DNA from: Acidobacteriota bacterium
Lineage (GTDB): Bacteria; Acidobacteriota; JAAYUB01
DNA: 64,000 bases
Direction of reading: 5' to 3'
Assembly: GCA_029565065.1 (NCBI GenBank)
Contig: JAKQOW010000024.1
Location: 1-64,000, forward strand
This document shows, piece by piece, positions 53,042 through 61,061 of this stretch; within the stretch, counting starts at the first letter, position 1; every line of letters starts with the position of its first letter. The notes beneath the pieces are model-generated. The model did no database searches. It was given only the letters and a program-made list of their open reading frames with translations, and had not been told where the DNA came from. A program made the translations under genes and the position numbers.

Positions 53042-54682
53042 TCAGTACGTGAAGCGGTGCACGATGGGCAGCCGGCGCCCGAGCCCGAAGGCCTTGCCGG
53101 TGACTTTCAGGCCGGGAGGCGCCTGGCGCCGCTTGTACTCGTTCCGGTCCACCATGCCCACGATCCGATCCACCAGCGCGGTGTCGAATCCCCGCTCGAT
53201 GATCTCGCGGCGGGATTGTTGCTCCTCGATGTACAGCCGGAGCACCGCGTCTAGGACGTCGTACGGCGGCAGTTCGTCCTGGTCGGTCTGGTTCGGCCGC
53301 AGCTCGGCCGACGGCGCCTTGGTGAGCGTGGATTCGGGGATGACGGGACGGGCCCGGTTGATCCAGCGGCAGACCTCGTACACCTGCGTCTTCAGCAGGT
53401 CGGAGATGACGGCCAGCCCGCCGCACATGTCGCCGTACAGGGTGGAATAACCCACCGCCAGCTCCGACTTGTTGCCGGTGCTCAACACCATCGACCCGAA
53501 CTTGTTGGAAAACGCCATCAGCAGGTTGCCGCGGATGCGGGCCTGCAGGTTTTCCTCGGTGGTGTCGAAGCGGCGGCCGGCGAACAGTGTCCGGAGCTGC
53601 TGCAGGTAGCTGTCGTACACGGCGGCAATGGGGATGGTCTCCAGCCGGATGCCCAGGTTGCACGCCAGCGCCTCGGCGTCGGCCAGCGACGCGGGCGCGC
53701 TGTACATCGACGGCATGGCAATGCCGGTGACGTTTTCCGGCCCCAGCGCTTCCGCCGCGATGCAGGCCACCAGCGCCGAGTCCACGCCGCCGCTGAGGCC
53801 GATCACCACCTGGTGAAATCCGCACTTGCGCGTGTAGTCCCGGGTTCCCAGCACCAGCGCCCGGTAGATCTGCTCGGCCGGTTCCATCACCGCTTCGGGC
53901 GGGGCCGCCGGCGGCAGCGTCAGGTCCGCCACCACGAGGTCTTCCTCGAAGGCGCGCCCCTGGGCCACCAGCTCACCCCCGGCCGCGGCGATCAAGGAGC
54001 CGCCGTCGAAGACGATTTCATCATACCCGCCCACCTGGTTGACCAGGAGGACGGGAACGCCGTACTTGCCCGCCGCATGGGTGACGATCCGGCGGCGCAG
54101 CCCGGGCTTGCCCAGGGTGAACGGGGAAGCGTTGATGTTGATGAAGAGATCGGTCCCCTGGCCGGCCATGTCCTCCACGGGGTCGTACCGGTACATACGC
54201 TGCGGAAAAAGTTGCGCGTCGTTCCAGAAATCCTCGCAGATGGTGAGCGCGATCCGCCGGTCCCGATACGCCACCAGGCCGAGCGCCCGGCTGCTCGGCT
54301 CGAAGTGGCGGGCCTCATCGAACACGTCATAAGTGGGGAGCAGGCACTTGTGCGTGGTGTGCAGGATCTGGCCGTCGGCCACGAGCGCAGCCGAGTTGAA
54401 CAGCGGCTTCCCGGAGCCGCTCTCGTTCCGGCTGACGTACCCCACCACGGCGGCGATGCCACGGACGTCGCGCTTGAACCGCTGGAGAATCTCGAGGTTC
54501 TTGTCCACGAAGCTGCGCTTCTCCAGCAGATCCTTGGGCGGATAGCCCGCGAAGGTCAGCTCGGGGAACACGACCAGGTCGGCGCCGGCGGCCCGCGCCC
54601 GCCCCAGCCAGTCCTGGACGATGCGCAGGTTCTGCTCGAAGTCACCCACCACGGTGTTGATCTGGGCCAGCGCGACTTTCAT
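53042..54682 (-). CDS. nadE: Glutamine-dependent NAD+ synthetase
   Basis: A 546-residue two-domain enzyme. The N-terminal nitrilase-type glutaminase (about 1-260) has VFPELTFAGYPPKDLL (Glu), the catalytic Lys in HKCLLPTYDVFDE, and the Cys in TICEDFW. The C-terminal synthetase (about 280-546) has the P-loop LSGGVDSAL, STGNKSELAVGY and the TKAPSAEL motif. It converts nicotinate adenine dinucleotide to NAD+ using glutamine nitrogen. It is the third gene of the pncB-pncA-nadE operon, 19 bases after pncA. Confidence 0.96.
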   Translation of the reverse strand: MKVALAQINTVVGDFEQNLRIVQDWLGRARAAGADLVVFPELTFAGYPPKDLLEKRSFVDKNLEILQRFKRDVRGIAAVVGYVSRNESGSGKPLFNSAALVADGQILHTTHKCLLPTYDVFDEARHFEPSSRALGLVAYRDRRIALTICEDFWNDAQLFPQRMYRYDPVEDMAGQGTDLFININASPFTLGKPGLRRRIVTHAAGKYGVPVLLVNQVGGYDEIVFDGGSLIAAAGGELVAQGRAFEEDLVVADLTLPPAAPPEAVMEPAEQIYRALVLGTRDYTRKCGFHQVVIGLSGGVDSALVACIAAEALGPENVTGIAMPSMYSAPASLADAEALACNLGIRLETIPIAAVYDSYLQQLRTLFAGRRFDTTEENLQARIRGNLLMAFSNKFGSMVLSTGNKSELAVGYSTLYGDMCGGLAVISDLLKTQVYEVCRWINRARPVIPESTLTKAPSAELRPNQTDQDELPPYDVLDAVLRLYIEEQQSRREIIERGFDTALVDRIVGMVDRNEYKRRQAPPGLKVTGKAFGLGRRLPIVHRFTY

Positions 54683-54701
54683 GCGTTTTCTCCGTCCGAG
54701 T

Positions 54702-55304
54702 TCAGTCCGTCCCGAACTGCCGCATCACCTCGGCGGCCGAACGCAACACTGCCCCGCGGGCCTGCATTTCGGCCAGGGCGGCGGCTCCGGCTGCTGGGTC
54801 CAGGGGCCGGATGGCATCGGTCACCAGGGTCACCGCGTAGTTACGGGCCAGCAGGTCCAGCACGTCGGCGCGCACGCAGCACTCGGTGGCCACGCCGTAC
54901 ACGACACAACGCCGGATCCCCAGGCGGCGCACCACGTCCTCGGCGTGCACGTTGTCGAACATGCTGAACGCCTGCTTCTCCAGGATGATCTGGTCGGCAT
55001 CCTCCCAGTGGGCGCCCCCCGGCTCGTTCGGCAGGACAATGTGCCGCGGCAGCAGGGTCTGGGGAATTTTCTGGCCGCCCCGGGTTCCGCGGACGCAGTG
55101 CGCCGGGTAGCGCGCGAATTCCGGATCGTCCGGCGCGTGAGCGTCCAGGGTGGCTACGACGGGGATGCCCCGCGCCACCGCGAAACGGGTGAGTGTCTCC
55201 AGCGTCTCCACGATCTCCGTCGCGCCCGGCACGTACAGGGCGCCGTCCGCGTCCATGAAGTCGCGTTGGGTATCCACATCCACGAAAAAGGCGGGAGCGA
55301 TCAT
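54702..55304 (-). CDS. pncA: Nicotinamidase
   Basis: A 200-residue isochorismatase-fold amidase with the catalytic set Asp (VDVDTQRDFM), Lys (ILEKQAFSMFDN) and Cys (GVATECCVRA), and a metal-binding DAHAPDDPEF segment. It releases ammonia from nicotinamide to give nicotinate for PncB. Its ATG overlaps the pncB stop (ATGA), which couples the two enzymes of consecutive steps. Confidence 0.93.
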   Translation of the reverse strand: MIAPAFFVDVDTQRDFMDADGALYVPGATEIVETLETLTRFAVARGIPVVATLDAHAPDDPEFARYPAHCVRGTRGGQKIPQTLLPRHIVLPNEPGGAHWEDADQIILEKQAFSMFDNVHAEDVVRRLGIRRCVVYGVATECCVRADVLDLLARNYAVTLVTDAIRPLDPAAGAAALAEMQARGAVLRSAAEVMRQFGTD

Positions 55305-56719
55305 GGCAGGTCACCTCCTGCCTCTTTGGATGATCCGGCTGCGTGTTCGGATCGCACCACCTGTCGCAGGCGCTCCAGGGCGGGACTGAGCGTGACCGGG
55401 AAGCGGGCCGCCTGGCGCAGCTCCCGGCACGGCTCAGGCAGCTTCGCCAGGCTGGTCCGGGCGCGGTCCTGAATCGTCGGGAGGGGCTCCGGCGCCGATA
55501 ACCGGCGGCCGTCCGCCATGACCGGAGCCAGCAGCCGCTCGCTCCCCGGGAAGATGGCGTCGTCAACATCCCGCAGGCCGATGACGTCGTGGGTCCAGCT
55601 CCCGTCCGCCCCGTGCCGGTAGACCTGCTTCCGGCCGGGCAGGGTCTCCTTGTGGGCGCTGTACTTGGCTTTGGGCAGGAACCGGCCGTCGACGCCGGTC
55701 ATCGCCACCAGCTTGTACACGCCGCCGATGGATGGCGCGTCCGGGGACAGCACCAGCTCGGTGCCTACGCCGAACGCGTCAATGGGTGCGCCGCGGCGGA
55801 GCAGGTCGTCGATGATGTACTCGTTGAGATCGGAGCTGGCCAGGATCTTCGTTTCCGCCAGCCCCCGCTCGTCCAGGATCCGGCGGACCCGGACGCTCTC
55901 GGCATGCAGATCGCCGCTGTCGATGCGCACCCCGCGGACAGCTGGTCCCAGTTCGGCCGCGCGGGCCGCACCGACCGCTACGTCGTAAGTGTCGATCAGC
56001 AGCACCGCCGAGTCGGGGAACACCTCGGCATAGCGGCGGAAGCTCTCGGCCTCGTCCGCGAACGCCATGATCCAGGAGTGCGCCTGCGTGCCGTAGGTGG
56101 GAATGTCCGCATGGAGCCCGGCGGCCGTGTTCGACGTGCCGACGCAGCCGCCGATGAAGGCAGCCCGCGCCGCCAGCACGCCCGCCTCGGGCCCGTGCGC
56201 GCGCCGGGTGCCGAAGTCGATCACCGCGCGGCCGCGGGCGGCCTGCGCGACCCGCGACGCCTTGGTGGCGATCAGGGTCTGGAAATTGATCATGGCCAGC
56301 AGGTAGGTCTCCACGAGCTGGGCCTCGACGAGCGGGGCGGTCACCTGGAGGATGGGCTCGTCGGCGAAGATTGGGGTCCCTTCCGGCGCGGCCCACACGT
56401 CGCCAGTGAAGCGGAGCTCACGGAGAAACTCAAAGAACGCCGCCGGCACGTGGGCGAACGACGGGTGGCGCCGCAGGTAGTCGATCTCCGCACCCGCGAA
56501 GCGCAGCGTCTCGAGATACGCCAGCGCCTGGGCGGCGCCGGCACACAGCAAGTACGACCGGCACGGCGCCAGCCGCCGGGCGAAGAGTTCGAAGCTGGCC
56601 GGCCGGTTGAGGTCGTGGACAAAGTAGCCGGCGGCCATGGTGAGCTGGTACAGGTCGGTCATCAACGCCTGATGGTGGCGGGGCACATAGTCGCGGGGCT
56701 GACAATCGGCGGTGCCCAT
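55301..56719 (-). CDS. pncB: Nicotinate phosphoribosyltransferase
   Basis: A 472-residue enzyme: ALMTDLYQLTMAAGYF near the N-terminus, DFGTRRAHG (catalytic/phosphate loop), GGCVGTSNTAAG, VRIDSGDL, and FGVGTELVLSPDAP are the NAPRTase motifs. It joins nicotinate to PRPP, giving nicotinate mononucleotide. The start MGTADCQP (56719) was preferred because the open frame upstream runs through the promoter. It heads the NAD salvage operon; NadD for the middle step is not in the window. Confidence 0.94.
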   Translation of the reverse strand: MGTADCQPRDYVPRHHQALMTDLYQLTMAAGYFVHDLNRPASFELFARRLAPCRSYLLCAGAAQALAYLETLRFAGAEIDYLRRHPSFAHVPAAFFEFLRELRFTGDVWAAPEGTPIFADEPILQVTAPLVEAQLVETYLLAMINFQTLIATKASRVAQAARGRAVIDFGTRRAHGPEAGVLAARAAFIGGCVGTSNTAAGLHADIPTYGTQAHSWIMAFADEAESFRRYAEVFPDSAVLLIDTYDVAVGAARAAELGPAVRGVRIDSGDLHAESVRVRRILDERGLAETKILASSDLNEYIIDDLLRRGAPIDAFGVGTELVLSPDAPSIGGVYKLVAMTGVDGRFLPKAKYSAHKETLPGRKQVYRHGADGSWTHDVIGLRDVDDAIFPGSERLLAPVMADGRRLSAPEPLPTIQDRARTSLAKLPEPCRELRQAARFPVTLSPALERLRQVVRSEHAAGSSKEAGGDLP

Positions 56720-56772
56720 GCGTTCACTCGTCGGACTGGCGGGAGGATGGCCCTCGGGCGGGCTTGGGGTTG

Positions 56773-56800
56773 AGTATACCCGAACGCCTGCAGTTGTCAA
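56773..56800 (-). promoter_or_regulatory. Sigma70 promoter of pncB-pncA-nadE
   Basis: On the minus strand a perfect TTGACA (56800-56795) and TATACT (56778-56773) are 16 bases apart. The leader is about 45 bases, too short for a known NAD riboswitch. Confidence 0.75.
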
Positions 56801-56922
56801 CGCTCCCCGCCCCGTGGACCGCCTGACACACCTGCCGCCGCCGCCCCGGCGGTGATACAATAGCGCGGATCCGCCCCGGCGCCGACGCCCCGGCGGACCG
56901 GCCGCCGCGAGGAATTCGACCC

Positions 56923-59457
56923 ATGCAGCCGCTCGAGTCCTACTTCACCCCCGACAGCGCCGCCGCGCTCCGCCGGATGATCCAGGAGAACGGGGGCCAT
57001 GAGATTTTCTGCGTCGCCACGCTCGACGGTGCCAACCGGGTGGCCACGCTGCGCGTGGTGGCCCGGGGCAACGCCAACAGCGTACCGGCGGTCCTTGAGG
57101 CGGCGGCGCCCGGCATGGTGGCCATCCACAACCATCCATCCGGCGACCTGACGCCTTCGGCCAACGACATCAACCTGGCCGGCGACCTGGGCGCCGCGGG
57201 CGTCGCCTCCTACATCGTCGACAACGCCGTCGGTCGCCTCCACGTGCTCGTGGAGCCCATGGCCGCCCGCGAGGTCCACGCCATCGAGGCCGATCCCTTG
57301 CTGGACCAGTTCGAAGCGGCGGGACGGCTGGCCGGACGGCTCCCCGGCTTCGAGGTGCGGCCGCAGCAGGTGCGGATGGTGCGCGAGGTGATCCGCATCC
57401 TCAATGAGGCCAAGATCGGACTCATCGAGGCGGGGACGGGCGTGGGCAAGTCGCTCGCCTATCTCATACCGGCGGTCCACTGGGCCCTGGCCAACCACCA
57501 GCGGATCGTGGTGTCCACCAACACGATCAACCTTCAGGAGCAACTCATCCACAAGGACATCCCGTTCCTCCAGACCGGGCTGGGCCTGGAGTTCGCCGCG
57601 GTGCTCATGAAGGGACGGGGCAACTATTTGTGCCGGCGGCGGGCCGAGGACGCCCGACGCGAGCCGGCCCTGCTGGCCCGCGAGGACACCGCCGCCGAAC
57701 TCCGACTCCTCCTCGAGTGGATGGAGCGGACGGCCGACGGTTCGCTCAGCGACCTGGCGTTCGAACCCTCGGAGGAGGTCTGGGAGAGCGTCCAGTGCGA
57801 GGCGGACAGCTGCAACCGCGCCCGCTGCCCGTTCTTTTCGCACTGCTTCTTCTACCAGGCCCGTCGCGACGCTGCCCGGGCCCAGCTCATCGTCACCAAC
57901 CACCACTTGCTCATGGCCGACCTGGCCATCAAAGGCACCGGCGGCCGGAACGGCGTGCTGCCCGTGTTTCACAAGCTCATCGTGGACGAAGCACACCACC
58001 TGGAGAACGTGGCCACCGCCTACCTCGGCGCCACCGTGACGCCGTTCTCGTTCTACCGCAGCCTCGGCCGGCTGCAGAGCCACCGGGCCGATGATCGGGG
58101 TCTGGTCCCGTCCATCGGCCGCCGGCTCTACGCGCACATGAACCCGGAGAACCAGAAGCCGGTGGCGCGCGTCCATGCCCAGATCACGGGGCCGTTCACC
58201 GACGCCCGGCGCACGTTTCGCGAGCGTCTGGCCGCCGCGTTCGAGGCGATGGCCCACAACATCCTGTCCGGTGAGGCGCTGGCTCTGGCGCCGGGCGAGG
58301 ACTTCAAGAAGCGGATCGCGCCCGCGGTGGAGGCTTCACCCCTCTGGCAGGAGGCCGTCCTGCCGGCGGTGGCCGAGCTGCTGGCGGCCGGCGAGCAGTT
58401 CCAGGAAGCCGCCCAGGAGCTGCTCAAGCGGATCTACGCCCTGGACGCAGACACGCTGGATAAAATCCAGAGCCCGCTGCTCGACGTTGAGGCGCTGCTG
58501 CTGCGCCTCAAGGAACTGCAGCTGGTCCTGGCCGATTTCCGCGAAGGCCAGCCAAACACCTGCCGCTGGCTGGAACTCCGGCGCCGGCGTGATCACTACC
58601 TGGTCGCGTTCTGCCAGGCGCCTCTCGACGTGGCCCCCCGGCTCAAGGAGCTGGTGTTCGACGCTTACGACTCCGTGCTGCTGACCTCGGCCACGCTGTC
58701 GATCGACCGCACCTTTGACTTCATCAAGCGGCGCACCGGCCTGGACGGCGTGGCGCCCGAGCGGCTGATCGACGCCGTGCTCGACTCGCCGTTCGACTTC
58801 GCCAACCGCGTGCTCATGGGCATCCCCATGGACCTGCCCGATCCGGCTGCCGGCGCCTTCGCCGATCGGCTGGCCTGGCTGGTCCGGGAGACCGTGACGT
58901 TGACGGGCGGGCGGGCGTTCGTGCTGTTCACCTCCTACTCCCTGCTCCGCCGGGTGCACCAACAGCTGGAGCTCCCCCTCCTCCAGGCCGGCTGCACCTG
59001 TCTGCGGCAGGGCCAGCTCAACCGGCACCAGCTCCTGGAGGCGTTCAAGTCCCAGCCCCGCGCCGTACTCTTCGCCACTGACAGCTTTTGGGAGGGTGTC
59101 GATGTGCGCGGCGAAGCGCTCCAGTGCGTCATCATCACCAAGCTACCCTTCCACGTTCCCACCGAACCCATCGTCGAGGCGCGGCTGGAGCAGATCCAGG
59201 CCGCCGGCGGCCAGCCCTTTATCGACTACACCGTCCCCCAGGCCGTCATCAAGCTGAAGCAAGGTTTCGGCCGTCTCATCCGGTCGCATGCGGACTGGGG
59301 CCTGGTGGTGATGTGCGACCGTCGCCTGCTGACCAAACCCTATGGCCGGATCTTCCTGTCGAGTCTGCCGCCGGGCCGGGTCCTGCCCGCGCCGGCGGAT
59401 GCCCTGTTGGCCGAAATGCGCCGCTTCCGCGACCGCTTCACCGCGCCGGCCGAGTGA
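56923..59457 (+). CDS. JAMM (RadC-like) domain fused to a DinG/XPD-type helicase
   Basis: An 844-residue protein. Residues about 1-120 form a RadC/JAB-like domain with a full JAMM metal motif: HNHPSGD (His69, His71), then PSAND (Ser79, Asp82). From about 140 it is a superfamily 2 iron-sulfur helicase: EAGTGVGKS (Walker A, about 168-176), four cysteines in QCEADSCNRARCPFFSHC, DEAHH, TSATLS, ATDSFWEGVDV and QGFGRLIRS. DinG enzymes unwind DNA 5' to 3' and resolve R-loops and G-quadruplexes. The JAMM partner suggests a zinc protease or a DNA/protein recognition module. A TACAAT -10 lies at 56856-56861. Confidence 0.9.
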   Translation: MQPLESYFTPDSAAALRRMIQENGGHEIFCVATLDGANRVATLRVVARGNANSVPAVLEAAAPGMVAIHNHPSGDLTPSANDINLAGDLGAAGVASYIVDNAVGRLHVLVEPMAAREVHAIEADPLLDQFEAAGRLAGRLPGFEVRPQQVRMVREVIRILNEAKIGLIEAGTGVGKSLAYLIPAVHWALANHQRIVVSTNTINLQEQLIHKDIPFLQTGLGLEFAAVLMKGRGNYLCRRRAEDARREPALLAREDTAAELRLLLEWMERTADGSLSDLAFEPSEEVWESVQCEADSCNRARCPFFSHCFFYQARRDAARAQLIVTNHHLLMADLAIKGTGGRNGVLPVFHKLIVDEAHHLENVATAYLGATVTPFSFYRSLGRLQSHRADDRGLVPSIGRRLYAHMNPENQKPVARVHAQITGPFTDARRTFRERLAAAFEAMAHNILSGEALALAPGEDFKKRIAPAVEASPLWQEAVLPAVAELLAAGEQFQEAAQELLKRIYALDADTLDKIQSPLLDVEALLLRLKELQLVLADFREGQPNTCRWLELRRRRDHYLVAFCQAPLDVAPRLKELVFDAYDSVLLTSATLSIDRTFDFIKRRTGLDGVAPERLIDAVLDSPFDFANRVLMGIPMDLPDPAAGAFADRLAWLVRETVTLTGGRAFVLFTSYSLLRRVHQQLELPLLQAGCTCLRQGQLNRHQLLEAFKSQPRAVLFATDSFWEGVDVRGEALQCVIITKLPFHVPTEPIVEARLEQIQAAGGQPFIDYTVPQAVIKLKQGFGRLIRSHADWGLVVMCDRRLLTKPYGRIFLSSLPPGRVLPAPADALLAEMRRFRDRFTAPAE

Positions 59458-59529
59458 ACCGGTCGGACTATCCAACGCCCGGTGCGCTCTGATACAATGA
59501 ATCAGTCCGAAATGCTTCCGGAGGGTCCC

Positions 59530-60087
59530 GTGAATTCCATCTACCCCGAATACCCCGGCGAATACCTGGCGGAGATCCTGCTCGACGCGGACGCCATCCA
59601 GAAGCGGATCGCCGAACTGGCCGCCCAGCTCAGCCGCGAATACGCCGGCAAAAATCCGTTGCTGGTCTGCATCCTCAAGGGCGCCACGCCCTTCCACTCC
59701 GACCTGATCCGGCACATGGACATCCCGCTGGCGGTGGACTTCATCGCGGTGGCCAGTTACGGCGACTCCACCAAGTCCACCGGCGAAGTCAAACTGATCA
59801 AGGACCTCGACAAGTCGGTGACCGGCCAGCACGTGATTATTGTCGAGGACATCGTGGACACCGGCCTCACCCTCAACTACTTGAAGAACCTGCTGGCCAA
59901 CCGGGAGCCGGCCGACATCCGGATCTGCGCACTGCTCAGCAAGCCGGCCCGGCGGCTCATCGACGTGACCGTCGATTACCTGGGCTTCGACATCCCCGAC
60001 GAATTCGTGATCGGTTATGGGCTGGACTACGCGGAGCGGTACCGCAATCTGCCTTACATCGGCGTCCTTCGGCTGGGCGTCCAGTAG
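59530..60087 (+). CDS. hpt: Hypoxanthine phosphoribosyltransferase
   Basis: A 185-residue purine salvage enzyme that converts hypoxanthine or guanine with PRPP to IMP or GMP. Motifs: LLVCILKGATPFHSDLIR, SYGDSTKSTGEV (flexible loop), the PRPP motif VIIVEDIVDTGLTL, and the purine-binding region LLSKPARR...DYLGFDIPDEFVIGYGLDY. GTG 59530 was chosen: GGAGGG lies 6 bases before it, while the in-frame ATG at 59497 is inside a TACAAT -10 element (59493-59498). Length fits E. coli Hpt (178). Confidence 0.93.
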   Translation: MNSIYPEYPGEYLAEILLDADAIQKRIAELAAQLSREYAGKNPLLVCILKGATPFHSDLIRHMDIPLAVDFIAVASYGDSTKSTGEVKLIKDLDKSVTGQHVIIVEDIVDTGLTLNYLKNLLANREPADIRICALLSKPARRLIDVTVDYLGFDIPDEFVIGYGLDYAERYRNLPYIGVLRLGVQ

Positions 60088-60121
60088 CTTCCAGCCGGCC
60101 CCACAGGAGCATAGCACCGGC

Positions 60122-60580
60122 ATGAAGTGTCCCTACTGCAACCAGAGCGGCGATAAAGTGGTGGACTCGCGCGAGAGCAAGGAAGCGACCAGCATCCGCC
60201 GCCGTCGCGAGTGTCTGTTTTGCGGCAAGCGCTTCACCACCTACGAGCGCATCATGGAAAGCCCCCTGCTGGTCGTCAAGAAGGACGGACGGCGCGAGGA
60301 GTTCGACCGAAACAAGATCATGACCGGCCTGCTCAAAGCCTTCCAGAAGCGCCCGGTGGCGCTGACAGACCTGGAGCGGATCGCCGACGAGATCGAGACG
60401 TACGTCCAGGAGAACCCGGAGAAGGAAGTTTCCACCGCCGAGATCGGCCAGATGCTCATGCGCAAGATCCACCGGTTGGACAAGGTGGCCTACGTCCGGT
60501 TCGCCTCCGTCTATCGGGAGTTCAAGGACGTGTCGGAGTTTTTGCAGGAGATCAGCGAGCTGTTCGACGCCAAGGGTTAG
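60122..60580 (+). CDS. nrdR: Ribonucleotide reductase transcriptional repressor NrdR
   Basis: A 152-residue regulator with an N-terminal zinc ribbon (CPYC at 3-6 and CLFC at about 31-34), the RESKEATSIRRRRECL DNA-binding segment, and an ATP-cone (about 49-140: VVKKDGRREEFDRNKIM). It senses ATP/dATP and represses nrd genes. Its targets are outside the window. It lies 34 bases after hpt, so purine salvage and dNTP control are in one unit. Confidence 0.97.
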   Translation: MKCPYCNQSGDKVVDSRESKEATSIRRRRECLFCGKRFTTYERIMESPLLVVKKDGRREEFDRNKIMTGLLKAFQKRPVALTDLERIADEIETYVQENPEKEVSTAEIGQMLMRKIHRLDKVAYVRFASVYREFKDVSEFLQEISELFDAKG

Positions 60581-60590
60581 CGAGGCGGGT

Positions 60591-61031
60591 ATGGGCAACA
60601 AACCGAAGCGCGGCAAACATCCCGGCCTGAACATGAACGACCTGTTCTTGCCCGGTTGTCCGGGGGCGCTCGGCGCCGAGCAGTGGTTCCCACCCCTGGA
60701 TCTGGGCGAGACCGACACCCACGTCATCGTCCGGCTGGAAGTTGCCGGGGTCCCCGCCGGTGATCTCCGCGTCACCCTCCGCGATGATGTCCTCACCGTG
60801 ACCGGGCTGAAGCGGGAACCCCAGTTCACCGACGAGGAGAAGATCCGCTTCATCTGCCTGGAGCGCGGCTACGGCCCGTTTCAGAAAACGGTGGAGTTGC
60901 AGTGGGTGATCGATCCGAAGAAATCCGAAGCGGTGCTGGAGAACGGTGTCCTGACCATCACCCTGGTCAAACGCCCGGAACAGCGCGGCACCGTGTACGA
61001 GATTCCCGTCCACGCCCGGACCGAGGCGTAG
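60591..61031 (+). CDS. Small heat shock protein (Hsp20/alpha-crystallin)
   Basis: A 146-residue holdase. The alpha-crystallin domain runs from about 35 to 140: PPLDLGETDTHVIVRLEVAGV at the start and the A-x-x-x-G-V-L motif (AVLENGVLTITL) near the end. It binds unfolding proteins without ATP. The gene follows nrdR by 10 bases and precedes lon by 30 bases, a holdase next to a protease. Confidence 0.92.
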   Translation: MGNKPKRGKHPGLNMNDLFLPGCPGALGAEQWFPPLDLGETDTHVIVRLEVAGVPAGDLRVTLRDDVLTVTGLKREPQFTDEEKIRFICLERGYGPFQKTVELQWVIDPKKSEAVLENGVLTITLVKRPEQRGTVYEIPVHARTEA

Positions 61032-61061
61032 CTCTCACCCCACCAAGGAGAACACCGAGTC

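Noticed and set aside
56720-56860. A longer N-terminus for nicotinate phosphoribosyltransferase
   Set aside because: The extra 47 residues are Arg/Gly/Pro-rich and are encoded by the promoter region; the family begins near ATG 56719.
56801-56922. Riboswitch or tRNA in the gap between pncB and the JAMM-helicase gene
   Set aside because: The leaders on both strands are short and show no cloverleaf or NAD-binding motif.
59482-59529. Earlier starts for hpt, including ATG 59497
   Set aside because: ATG 59497 lies inside a TACAAT -10 element, and GTG 59530 has a well-spaced GGAGGG.
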